Source of the DNA: Staphylococcus piscifermentans
Lineage (GTDB): Bacteria; Bacillota; Bacilli; Staphylococcales; Staphylococcaceae
Direction of reading: 5' to 3'
DNA length: 64,000 nucleotides
Assembly: GCF_900186985.1 (NCBI RefSeq)
Contig: NZ_LT906447.1
Location: 2,294,001 to 2,358,000 of the forward strand
Part shown: one piece after another, positions 37,265 through 44,823 of the stretch
Numbering within the stretch: the first letter of the stretch is position 1
Layout: each line of letters starts with the position of its first letter
Notes under the pieces: model-generated
What the model was told of the DNA's origin: nothing
The model's database searches: none
The model's input: only the letters and a program-made list of their open reading frames with translations
Program-made: the position numbers and the translations under genes

Positions 37265-39172
37265 TTACTCTACTTTACTTAAGACATCCGCTTCTTCTTT
37301 CAATTGTTTCACGAAGTCTTCCACATTCACGCTATGCTCTTCTGATTCTCCACGTTTACGCACTGCTACTGTGCCATTTTCAACTTCATTATCTCCTACT
37401 ACAAGAGTGTAGGGTACTTTTTTCAAATGCGCTTGACGGATTTTATAACCCATTTTTTCATCAGATAAATCAAGCTCTACTCTGAAGCCTTCTTTTTTCA
37501 AGCGGCGTTTCAAATCTTTGACAGCATCTAAATGCAAGTCTGCGTTTACTGGAATGACTTCTAATTGAACAGGTGCAAGCCATAATGGCAAGTTGCCTCC
37601 GAAGTGTTCAAGTAAAATACCGATGAAGCGGTCGCTTGAGCCATAAATAGCACGATGGATAACCACTGGACGTTCTTTCTCTCCTTCTTGGTTAACAAAT
37701 GTTAAATCAAATTTTTCTGGCATTTGGAAATCAAGTTGTACAGTACCGCATTGGTGACTGCGTCCTAAAGCATCTTTGATATGAATATCAATTTTCGGAC
37801 CATAGAAAGCGCCGTCCTTTTCATTTACAGTATAATCAAATCCATGTTGGTTCAATACGTTTTCTAGAGATTGTTCTGCAAAATCCCATAGTTCGATTTC
37901 ACCCATAAAATCATCTGGACGAGTAGACAATTCGATGCTGTAATCAAATCCGAATACACTATAAACTTTATGAATTAAACCTAGTACTTCTAAAATTTCA
38001 GATTCGATTTGATCGCGACGAACAAAGATATGTGCGTCATCTTGATTAAAAGTACGGACACGGAACAACCCGTTTAATGAACCGCTCAATTCGTGACGAT
38101 GCACTTGACCGAATTCTGCCATACGAATCGGCAAATCACGATAAGAATGTAAATGATTTTTATAAATCAACATGTGTCCTGGACAGTTCATAGGTTTCAA
38201 AGCATAAGTTTGTTCATCTACTTCAGTGAAATACATGTTCTCTTTATAGTGATCCCAATGTCCACTATTTTTCCATAAAGTTTCATCCATAATAAACGGA
38301 GTATAAACTTCTTCGTAATCACTTTCGAATTGTAATTGACGCAGCATATTTTGTAATTCTAAACGAATGACTTGGCCATTATGAGCGTAGAACGGCATAC
38401 CAGGCGCATATTCTGAGAAAGAGAAGATATCTAATTCTTTGCCCAGTCGACGGTGGTTGACTTGTTCATATTTTTCAATAAATGCAAGATGGTCTTCTAA
38501 AGCTTTCGCATCTGCAAAAGCAAATCCAGCTATACGTTGTAATGACTCATTATTAACATCTCGCAACCAGTTTGTTGCTGAAATAGATTGTAATTTAAAG
38601 TTTTTAACTTTAGATAAGTTGGTTACAAGCGGTTGGTCAATCACTGCTTTGTAATCTCCATGTACAGCTACTGACACAGAACTTTCAGCTTGTTCGATAT
38701 GATGTTGCATAAATGGATTATCTTTAAATAAATCTAATGCTTCTAGTTTAGGATACTCGCGTACTTCAATAGGATGATTGGCGCTGATCATTTTATTCAA
38801 CGATTTAGTGATTACTTCTAAATCTGCAGCTTTCAAATTATTTGCTGCTTTAAAGTCGCAATAAAATTGTTCCTTATTAACACCAAAATCTGCTACTTCT
38901 ACTTCATGTTTTGATGCTGCTTCTCCTACTAAAAATCCTAAAGTATAACGAATCGCTTCTAAGCCTTCTTTATCTTCGTAAGTAAAGAATTCAACTTGGC
39001 AATCTTTCTCGATTTGAGTATTCAAACCGTGTAATTCTCCATTTACAGATGCCATGGCTGCTTTTTTCGCAAAAGAACTGCCGATTTTCTGTGCAACTTG
39101 GTAAAGTGTTGTATTGGGTTCCACCTCCAATTTGCGTTGATCTGGTAAAGTTACGATGACTTGTTGTTCCAT
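37265..39172 (-). CDS. thrS: Second-type threonyl-tRNA synthetase lacking editing residues
   Basis: 635 aa. TGS domain (1-~62), N2 domain (~63-240), class II core (~245-530) and anticodon-binding domain (~540-635). Catalytic zinc ligands C330, H381 and H506 are intact, as are motif 2 (VHRHELSGSLNGLFRVRTF) and motif 3 (SSDRFIGILLEHFGG). In the N2 domain the editing residues are gone: HxxxH reads RYTLGFLVG (Y76, F80) and the Cys/His pair of DLCRGxH corresponds to I178 and L182. It should charge Thr but not clear Ser-tRNAThr. It diverges strongly from the S. aureus housekeeping ThrRS, so another thrS is expected elsewhere. Only a weak AGCAGG ribosome binding site is present. Confidence 0.88.
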   Translation of the reverse strand: MEQQVIVTLPDQRKLEVEPNTTLYQVAQKIGSSFAKKAAMASVNGELHGLNTQIEKDCQVEFFTYEDKEGLEAIRYTLGFLVGEAASKHEVEVADFGVNKEQFYCDFKAANNLKAADLEVITKSLNKMISANHPIEVREYPKLEALDLFKDNPFMQHHIEQAESSVSVAVHGDYKAVIDQPLVTNLSKVKNFKLQSISATNWLRDVNNESLQRIAGFAFADAKALEDHLAFIEKYEQVNHRRLGKELDIFSFSEYAPGMPFYAHNGQVIRLELQNMLRQLQFESDYEEVYTPFIMDETLWKNSGHWDHYKENMYFTEVDEQTYALKPMNCPGHMLIYKNHLHSYRDLPIRMAEFGQVHRHELSGSLNGLFRVRTFNQDDAHIFVRRDQIESEILEVLGLIHKVYSVFGFDYSIELSTRPDDFMGEIELWDFAEQSLENVLNQHGFDYTVNEKDGAFYGPKIDIHIKDALGRSHQCGTVQLDFQMPEKFDLTFVNQEGEKERPVVIHRAIYGSSDRFIGILLEHFGGNLPLWLAPVQLEVIPVNADLHLDAVKDLKRRLKKEGFRVELDLSDEKMGYKIRQAHLKKVPYTLVVGDNEVENGTVAVRKRGESEEHSVNVEDFVKQLKEEADVLSKVE

Positions 39173-39181
39173 ATTTATTGC

Positions 39182-39198
39182 CTGCTACTAAAAACATA
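39182..39198. repeat. Left arm of an inverted repeat around the tnpB element
   Basis: CTGCTACTAAAAACATA; matches the reverse complement of 40750-40766 at 15 of 17 positions. It ends 9 bases before the thrS start codon side. Confidence 0.6.
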
Positions 39199-39204
39199 CT
39201 CAAA

Positions 39205-39370
39205 TGTCATTAGAGGATTTCTCTTTTCAATGAGGTTGATTTCATTTGAAATCAGGTTTATGAACCTCTCCCAGAGCGTTACTTCCGATGTAGCCCACCG
39301 TAGTTTGAAACTTTATCTATACATTTAAATTGTGTGATAACCTTTTAGCAGTTTTCCTTTCTTTATTTTA
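39205..39370 (-). ncRNA. Probable omega-RNA (reRNA) region at the tnpB 3' end
   Basis: The 165 bases after the tnpB stop are non-coding and strongly structured: GGTTCATAAACC forms a hairpin, TTTCAAATGAAA another, and the last part CTCTAATGACATTTGAG forms an imperfect terminal hairpin. This is where IS200/IS605-type TnpB proteins have their guide RNA scaffold, with the guide taken from the DNA just beyond the element end. Here that DNA is the thrS upstream region. The location is established for the family; the boundaries are inferred. Confidence 0.5.
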
Positions 39371-40480
39371 TTACACTATCACGGTGTAATCTGTTGCTTG
39401 TTTCAAATTAATACTGGCATTGATATCTCTGTCTTTCATCATTCCGCAATGGTTACAATGATACGTTCTTTGATTCAAAGGCACGGGTTGTGTATGTCCG
39501 CAATCGGAACATATTTGGCTGGATGGATAAAATCTGTCGACTTGGCGTAATTCGATGCCATAATCTTGACACTTGATTTTCAACCATTCAACAATGTAAC
39601 CGAGTCCGATTTGTTGAAAACTGTTGGCCAACCTTTTGTTTCTCATCATGCCTTTGATGTTCAAATTTTCAATCGTAATAAATAGCGGATTGGTGCGGAG
39701 AATAGAGAGTATGCCTTTGCGTTTGATATCTTTTTTAATATTTTTAATACGTTTATATAATCTTTGTACTTTCAACAACTGTTTATACCAATTATGAGAA
39801 CCTTTTTTCTTTCTGGATAATTTTCGCTGCTGTCTTTTCAAAGATTTATCAAGTTTAACAATAGTTTGATTCGTTTTGAAGCTGCTGATTTTTACACCGG
39901 AGGGTGTGAATACAGCTTCTTTTAATCCCAAATCAATACCGATGCCCTCTGTCTGTTTCGGTTTGAAAATCGGGGGAGGTGGTTGATCAACTAATACCGA
40001 CACATAATATCTGTCATATTCTTTAACGATAGTGGCAGATTTTATATTATTTGTGGGAATGTAACCTCTTTCTTTTAATTTAATCCATCCCAGCTTTGGC
40101 AATTGGATGCGATGTCGTTGTACATGAATGGTACCAATCAAATAATAGCTTCCGATACCTGATTTCTTTTTGAACTTCGGATAACCTTGCTTATTTTTGA
40201 AAAATGTCCGATAAGCACGATGCGCATTCATAATAGATTGTTTGACAGCTTTGCTGGCACTTTGTTTAACCCAATGTTCATCCGGATGGCTTGGAAGATA
40301 TACATTGTTCATCCATTTGCTGAAGGCAAAACCGTTCATGTACGATTGCCCCGTTTTATGGAAATTTTGATTCGTCTCGATAAATTTGTTGTATACCCAA
40401 CGGCATGTGCCAATGGTTTGATTGATGGTCTGACGTTGTTCAAAGGAAGGATTGATTTCGGTTTTATACGCTCTCAGCAT
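39371..40480 (-). CDS. tnpB: TnpB, RNA-guided nuclease of a tnpA-less IS200/IS605-type element
   Basis: 369 aa, full length. N-terminal helix-turn-helix/wedge part (MLRAYKTEINPSFEQRQTIN), RuvC with catalytic D183 (GIGIDLGLKEAV), E271 (FITIENLNIKGM) and D352 (KDRDINASINL), and a zinc finger with C324, C327, C342 and C345. All key residues are present, so it should be an active omega-RNA-guided nuclease. No tnpA is nearby. GAGGGTGG precedes the ATG. It lies between the threonine T-box leader and thrS, in the same direction as both. Confidence 0.92.
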   Translation of the reverse strand: MLRAYKTEINPSFEQRQTINQTIGTCRWVYNKFIETNQNFHKTGQSYMNGFAFSKWMNNVYLPSHPDEHWVKQSASKAVKQSIMNAHRAYRTFFKNKQGYPKFKKKSGIGSYYLIGTIHVQRHRIQLPKLGWIKLKERGYIPTNNIKSATIVKEYDRYYVSVLVDQPPPPIFKPKQTEGIGIDLGLKEAVFTPSGVKISSFKTNQTIVKLDKSLKRQQRKLSRKKKGSHNWYKQLLKVQRLYKRIKNIKKDIKRKGILSILRTNPLFITIENLNIKGMMRNKRLANSFQQIGLGYIVEWLKIKCQDYGIELRQVDRFYPSSQICSDCGHTQPVPLNQRTYHCNHCGMMKDRDINASINLKQATDYTVIV

Positions 40481-40528
40481 ATTCTGCCACCCTCTTTTTT
40501 AAATTGACCAAAACCATAGATACAACCG

Positions 40529-40693
40529 CTAAAAGCAAGGATAGTTGCAGTGATGTGTTAAATCTTCCAATTGATTTTGTAATACATCGGGTTGCGACGG
40601 GTTCGCAACCCGACTGTATGCTGTATATTTACGATTAGATGGGTAGGAAATTGCACTCCCTAATTTTCCGTTTATTTCTTTAGTCTTATACAT
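40529..40693 (-). CDS. Small ORF upstream of tnpB (54 aa), uncertain
   Basis: ATG at 40691-40693 with GAGGCG eight to twelve bases upstream, giving a 54-aa peptide (MYKTKEINGKLGSAISYPSN..., ending HCNYPCF). No family recognised. It spans the strong hairpin at 40583-40619. It would be the first open frame after the T-box terminator, so it could be a short regulated peptide or just the left end of the transposable element. Confidence 0.35.
   Translation of the reverse strand: MYKTKEINGKLGSAISYPSNRKYTAYSRVANPSQPDVLQNQLEDLTHHCNYPCF
40583..40619. repeat. Strong hairpin in the left part of the tnpB element
   Basis: ATACATCGGGTTGCGA pairs with TCGCAACCCGACTGTAT, about 15 pairs with one bulged base and a 5-nt loop. 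No U-run follows, so it is more likely an end hairpin of the element than a terminator. Confidence 0.6.
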
Positions 40694-40749
40694 GATTGTC
40701 GCCTCAATTCAATTATAAATAGGTTTGGGTATGTTTATAAACGTTCGAT

Positions 40750-40766
40750 TATATTTTTAGTAACAG
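40750..40766. repeat. Right arm of the inverted repeat around the tnpB element
   Basis: TATATTTTTAGTAACAG; partner of 39182-39198. It lies just after the T-box terminator and an AAGGAGG (40774-40780, minus strand). Confidence 0.6.
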
Positions 40767-40793
40767 TCCTACTCCTCCTTAAAATCCTCATAA

Positions 40794-41097
40794 AATAAAA
40801 AACTGCACTTATCCCTTTAGATATAAAGGGACGAGTGCAGTTTCTGCTCGTGGTACCACCCAGATTCAAAACAAATGAAAGGACGTTGAAAGAAGTTGCG
40901 CTTCTCTTTCGTATCATTTCAATATTTGTTTCCTCATTGGTATGACGTAACATGTCATTAAACGGTATATTTTCATATACTTCTCTAAAGTAGTAAAACA
41001 CACGTCTAAGTTTATATAGAAGCTTACAGCCGGTGACTTCTATTCTCTGTTTTATTCGTGTATTTATTGTCTTTATCGCCGAATCTATTTTTAAATT
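40794..41097 (-). ncRNA. T-box leader, threonine-specific
   Basis: The T-box sequence GGGTGGTACCACG (minus strand, ~40850-40862) is unmistakable. The terminator follows: ACTGCACT..TCCCTTTA pairs with TAAAGGGA..AGTGCAGT, then TTTTTATTTT. Stem I can be folded: TAAAG/CTTTA base, specifier bubble, ATACACG/CGTGTGT, TAGAAG/CTTCTA and a GGCTGTAAGC terminal loop. This places ACT (40992-40994, minus strand), a threonine codon followed by A, at the specifier position. Uncharged tRNAThr should allow read-through. The next full-size genes are tnpB and then thrS. Confidence 0.92.
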
Positions 41098-41103
41098 GTT
41101 TAT

Positions 41104-41132
41104 AGTATATCGCAACGATTTCGATTTATCAA
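41104..41132 (-). promoter_or_regulatory. Promoter of the T-box-tnpB-thrS unit
   Basis: TTGATA-N17-TATACT on the minus strand; start of transcription expected near 41097, just before stem I of the T-box. Confidence 0.75.
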
Positions 41133-41177
41133 TATTCTTTTATGATGTTCATATTTCCGTAAAACTTAAAAGCGTTT

Positions 41178-41930
41178 TCATTTTTTACGTCTCGTTTGAA
41201 ATACTTTAGAGACAAATCGCGGCAAACGCTGCATCCGAGTCATACGTTTCCAATCTGTAATCAAACGATAGAACCATTCTAAATTCAATTTACGAAAAAC
41301 CCATGGGGCACGTTTTTTAGTTCCGCTATAGACTTCAATCGAGCCTCCTACGCCCATTAATAACGTATGTTGCAAACGGTGACGATGTCGTTTGATCCAT
41401 TCTTCTTGTTTCGGATATCCCATACCGACAAAGACATAATCAGGATTAAAAGTACTCACTTGACGTGCTACTTTTTCATCGCCGACATCGATATAACCAT
41501 GATGTGAAGCAAATTCAATATGAGGATAATCTGCTTGTAAATATTTCACTGCTTCATTCACTACTTTTTCAGAAGCTCCTAGCAAGAATACCTTCTGGCG
41601 ATGGCGTTCTGCAATCGCCAAACATGCGGCCATAAATTCAATGCCAGGCACTCTTTCTTTCAACGGTGTTCCTAAGATGCGGCCTGCTTGAATGATACCT
41701 GTGCCATCAGGAATAATAAAATCCGCTTCTCCAATCAAGTCATAATAACTTCTTTCTTCAAGTGCATAGTCGACAATTTCGGGATTCGCTGTAACTACAA
41801 ACATATTATCCGTTGTATCGGCTTCTACAAATTCAGTCACATAGTGTCTCATCTCATCCATCGTCACATTATCAAATTGAACAGACAAGATATCTACTTT
41901 ATCGCGCTTAACTGTTCGGTGATTTTCCAT
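41178..41930 (-). CDS. tagA: TagA, N-acetylmannosaminyltransferase of teichoic acid synthesis
   Basis: 250 aa, WecG/TagA family. Marks include VTANPEIVDYALEE, FIIPDGTGIIQAGRILG, the LGASEKVVNEAVKYLQADYP region and VFVGMGYPKQEEWIKRHR, with a basic membrane-binding C-terminus (WFYRLITDWKRMTRMQR...). It adds ManNAc to GlcNAc-PP-undecaprenyl, the step before TagB. It is divergent from the acetyltransferase gene and converges on tagH across the inserted block. Confidence 0.93.
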   Translation of the reverse strand: MENHRTVKRDKVDILSVQFDNVTMDEMRHYVTEFVEADTTDNMFVVTANPEIVDYALEERSYYDLIGEADFIIPDGTGIIQAGRILGTPLKERVPGIEFMAACLAIAERHRQKVFLLGASEKVVNEAVKYLQADYPHIEFASHHGYIDVGDEKVARQVSTFNPDYVFVGMGYPKQEEWIKRHRHRLQHTLLMGVGGSIEVYSGTKKRAPWVFRKLNLEWFYRLITDWKRMTRMQRLPRFVSKVFQTRRKK

Positions 41931-42072
41931 ATTTTAAGTCTCCTAACTTGCGCATCTGGTTGAATCAACCTATCATTTATACCATTATACACTACCTGAT
42001 TGATGGATTGCATTTCTTTCAATAAGTGGTAATCTGAATTTAATATTATTTCATTTAAAGAGGTTTTTAATT

Positions 42073-42630
42073 ATGACAACTGAAAAAGAAAAAATGCTGA
42101 GCGGACAATTATATAATTCCAGAGATCCGCAACTTGTAAAAGAAAGACACAAAGCACGGCACGCTACAAAAGCGATTAATAATGCATTTTCAATCAAAGA
42201 ACGCCATTTTCTCTTAAGACAAAGTATCGGTCATTGCGGTGACAATGTATTTATCGAACCGGATATTCATTTCGACTATGGTTACAACATCTCAATCGGC
42301 AATCATTTTTATGCCAACTTCAACCCAGTCATGTTAGATGTCGCTCCTATTACTATCGGCGATAATGTGCTGCTCGGACCTAATGTACAATTAGTTACCG
42401 CTACACATCCACTCAATCCAGTTGAACGTGCTTCAGGCTTAGAATTGGCTTTTCCGATTACAATAGGCAACCATGTATGGATAGGCGCTGGAGCCATCGT
42501 ATTGCCTGGTGTAACTATCGGCGACAATGTGGTCGTAGGAGCAGGCAGCGTGGTAACTAAAGATGTTCCCGATAATCAAGTTGTTGCCGGTAATCCTGCA
42601 CGCATGATCAGAGAAGTGCCTTTGGATTAG
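42073..42630 (+). CDS. Hexapeptide-repeat sugar O-acetyltransferase (Maa/LacA type)
   Basis: 185 aa. N-terminal mac domain ([20 protein letters not shown]), then left-handed beta-helix hexapeptide repeats ([49 protein letters not shown]). The active-site His lies in [16 protein letters not shown]. Members acetylate maltose, galactosides or similar sugars with acetyl-CoA. AAAGAGG precedes the ATG. The substrate is unknown here. Divergent from tagA. Confidence 0.9.
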   Translation: MTTEKEKMLSGQLYNSRDPQLVKERHKARHATKAINNAFSIKERHFLLRQSIGHCGDNVFIEPDIHFDYGYNISIGNHFYANFNPVMLDVAPITIGDNVLLGPNVQLVTATHPLNPVERASGLELAFPITIGNHVWIGAGAIVLPGVTIGDNVVVGAGSVVTKDVPDNQVVAGNPARMIREVPLD

Positions 42631-42714
42631 AATAGGTCTCTAGACGTAAGCATACCTCTATCATTTTCCGTTATAATGAATACTAATCCTTAATCCTAAT
42701 CAGAGGTATCTGTT

Positions 42715-43467
42715 ATGCAATTATTCTCAGAAATCATCAGTACTTCGATGACACTGCACCTTTATCTAGTAGTCATCATCGCCGTTCTCTATTTAGCAGT
42801 ACATCACTATCGCAATCGTCCTACTCTTGCCTTTCTGGATATATTTCTAAACTATATTCCAGTACTGACGCACGAGTTCGGGCATATTGTATTCAATAAA
42901 ATCAGTGGGGGACGTACGGAAGATTTAGTTATCGTGACTTCTCCAAGAGAGCGTGTTGCAACTTCTCAACAAGGATTTGCGATTACACGTGCTTCGCGCC
43001 GTTCTACTATGATAATCACAACTTTAGGCGGCTATGTGATGCCACCGTTGATGCTGGCAATCGGTATTTTCAGTGCCTATTACCACTACCCTGCACTTTT
43101 CGTGTTAAGTTATTTAGTAATTTTTATTTATTTCGTTTGTATTACATCACGCAAAGGTATTCCGATTTTAATCGCGGTTTTACTCGGAATCATGATTTAT
43201 TTGCTTATCCAAAATAATCAACCTGACACTATGATACTTATTCTCTCTATTGTGTATCATTTTATTCTAGGCGTCTTATTGGGTGAGCTCTTGCAGTCTA
43301 CTTGGACTATAGTACGTCTGACTTTTACAAAATATCCGATTGAATGGGACGGTACCGCTTTACGGAATTTAACGCACATTCCAGTCGTCGTCTTTTCAAC
43401 ACTGTGGATTGCTTTCAACTTTTATATTGTTTATGCTGTCGTAAAATACTTACTCTTCCAAGGTTAG
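42715..43467 (+). CDS. M50B-like membrane zinc-protease homologue
   Basis: 250 aa with about seven helices. The metal motif HEFGH (H53, E54, H57, in PVLTHEFGHIVFNKISGG) sits at the end of the second helix, as in peptidase M50B-like (site-2-protease fold) membrane proteins. A SRRSTMIITTLGGYVMPPLML segment forms the next part of the fold. The target protein is unknown. A GAGG ribosome binding site precedes the ATG, and the gene is immediately followed by the GNAT gene, with which it is probably co-transcribed. Confidence 0.75.
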   Translation: MQLFSEIISTSMTLHLYLVVIIAVLYLAVHHYRNRPTLAFLDIFLNYIPVLTHEFGHIVFNKISGGRTEDLVIVTSPRERVATSQQGFAITRASRRSTMIITTLGGYVMPPLMLAIGIFSAYYHYPALFVLSYLVIFIYFVCITSRKGIPILIAVLLGIMIYLLIQNNQPDTMILILSIVYHFILGVLLGELLQSTWTIVRLTFTKYPIEWDGTALRNLTHIPVVVFSTLWIAFNFYIVYAVVKYLLFQG

Positions 43468-43479
43468 GAGATGACCGTT

Positions 43480-43971
43480 ATGGTTCTATTAAAAATTGCT
43501 GAAAAAGAAGATTTGCCACTCTTTACGAAGGTCTATAATCAGGCTATCCACATGCGCAATGTTACTGCAGATATTGAAGAGGTTACTGAAGCACAAATGG
43601 CTTCTATTTTCTCTCAGCATGATACTTCGAGACCGTTATATACTATTTTGAATGACCAAGAGCAAGCTATCGGTTATGCAAGTTTAAATCATTTTTATGG
43701 GCGTCCTGCTTATGATGAAACTGCAGAACTCAGTATTTATTTAGATGAACAAACACGCGGCCAAGGCTATGGCACAAAAGTAATGCAGCTTTTAGAACAA
43801 GAAGCTGCCTCACTCAATATCCACTATCTTACCGGCTATGTATTTGCCCAAAATATCCCTTGCAATAAACTTTTTGAAAAACAAGGCTATTCCCTATGGG
43901 GGAATTTACCGCAAATTGCGCATATTGATGAAAAGCGTCTCGATTTAAATATATGGGGTAAACAAATTTGA
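43480..43971 (+). CDS. GNAT-family N-acetyltransferase
   Basis: 163 aa. I use the ATG at 43480 (MVLLKIAEKEDL), nine bases after GGAG; the ATG three codons earlier touches the ribosome binding site. GNAT elements: YASLNHFYGRPAYDETAELS, the acetyl-CoA loop LDEQTRGQGYGTKVMQLL and LTGYVFAQNIPCNKLFEKQGY. The last motif resembles phosphinothricin/methionine-sulfoximine acetyltransferases, but the substrate is unproven. It ends at a very strong bidirectional hairpin shared with mntR. Confidence 0.83.
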   Translation: MVLLKIAEKEDLPLFTKVYNQAIHMRNVTADIEEVTEAQMASIFSQHDTSRPLYTILNDQEQAIGYASLNHFYGRPAYDETAELSIYLDEQTRGQGYGTKVMQLLEQEAASLNIHYLTGYVFAQNIPCNKLFEKQGYSLWGNLPQIAHIDEKRLDLNIWGKQI

Positions 43972-43976
43972 TTGAA

Positions 43977-44035
43977 AGGAGCGGGTCAGAAATAATTTAA
44001 TCAAAAATTATTTCTGACCCGCTCCTACTATATTT
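43977..44035. terminator. Bidirectional terminator between GNAT and mntR
   Basis: Perfect 22-bp stem (43977-43998 with 44005-44026; AGGAGCGGGTCAGAAATAAT...) with a 6-nt loop; T-rich tail ACTATATTTTTATTT on the plus strand. Confidence 0.88.
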
Positions 44036-44039
44036 TTAT

Positions 44040-44696
44040 TTAAGCATCCATTTTTTCACCAAAAATATGAGCTGCATTTTCATAACTCAAAATAATTAAA
44101 GGGTCTTCTCCTTTGCGAATCGCAATTACTCTATTGGTATCATCTTGTGATTCAACTGTAATCTCGTCGCCGATAGAAATCGCTTTGCTAGATAAATAAA
44201 CCAGCAATTTAGTGCGATCTCTTACTCTGCGGATTATCAGATGATCTCCTTCTTTAAAATCTTTCAATGAGTCATTATAAATTTCTTCAAACTTTCCATC
44301 GCGTGGAATCACGCCGCCATGCGGACATGTAGTTGGATAATTTAACAATTCATCCAGGCGTTCTACAAACAAATCAGAAACACGATGTTCCAATACTTCC
44401 GCTTCTTGATGCACTTCTTCCCATGTATATTTTAAAATCTCTATTAAAAAAAGTTCTAATAAACGATGGCGTTTAATTATTTCCAGCGTATGATTAAAAC
44501 CTTCCTCTGATAATTTCACACCTTTATAAGGCTTCGTTGTAACATAACCCGCTTTTTCCAAACGGTTAACCATTTCACTTACGGATGGTGGTTTAATATT
44601 CAAATATTGAGAGAGTTTTTTATTTGTAACGAATGAAGTTGCGCCGCCATTATTCAAAATCGCTTTCAGATAATCTTCCTTTTCTTCCGTTAACAT
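44040..44696 (-). CDS. mntR: MntR, DtxR-family manganese-dependent repressor
   Basis: 218 aa from the ATG at 44694-44696 (MLTEEKEDYLKAIL, the usual N-terminus); ten further codons are open upstream. Winged helix with IKPPSVSEMVNRLEKAGYV, metal-binding/dimerization domain with HQEAEVLEHRVSD and CPHGGVIPRDG, and a C-terminal SH3-like FeoA domain. With Mn(II) it represses mntABC, whose promoter lies just across the divergent ~127-bp gap and carries a perfect MntR palindrome. Confidence 0.92.
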   Translation of the reverse strand: MLTEEKEDYLKAILNNGGATSFVTNKKLSQYLNIKPPSVSEMVNRLEKAGYVTTKPYKGVKLSEEGFNHTLEIIKRHRLLELFLIEILKYTWEEVHQEAEVLEHRVSDLFVERLDELLNYPTTCPHGGVIPRDGKFEEIYNDSLKDFKEGDHLIIRRVRDRTKLLVYLSSKAISIGDEITVESQDDTNRVIAIRKGEDPLIILSYENAAHIFGEKMDA

Positions 44697-44747
44697 CCTG
44701 TCACCGATCCTTCCATCCAGATTCACTTTATTGTATCACGAAAATAC

Positions 44748-44776
44748 TTGACACGCTAAATTTCATGTCTTATGAT
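44748..44776 (+). promoter_or_regulatory. mntABC promoter
   Basis: TTGACA-N17-TATGAT, a near-consensus sigma-A promoter; the MntR palindrome overlaps the expected transcription start. Confidence 0.85.
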
Positions 44777-44784
44777 GAAATAAA

Positions 44785-44798
44785 TTAGGTTAACCTAA
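44785..44798. promoter_or_regulatory. MntR operator
   Basis: TTAGGTTAACCTAA is a perfect palindrome matching DtxR/MntR-type operators, 8 bases downstream of the -10 box, an ideal place to block mntABC transcription. Confidence 0.88.
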
Positions 44799-44823
44799 AA
44801 ATTTAGTTAGGAGGTGTTATAGT

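Noticed and set aside
39371..40480. Reading tnpB as a Cas12-type effector
   Set aside because: 369 aa with TnpB layout and no CRISPR repeats anywhere in the window; the ordinary TnpB explanation suffices.
40735..41115. A 126-codon open frame on the minus strand
   Set aside because: It lies entirely within the T-box leader; the RNA signals (T-box sequence, terminator, specifier) explain the region and the peptide has no family likeness.
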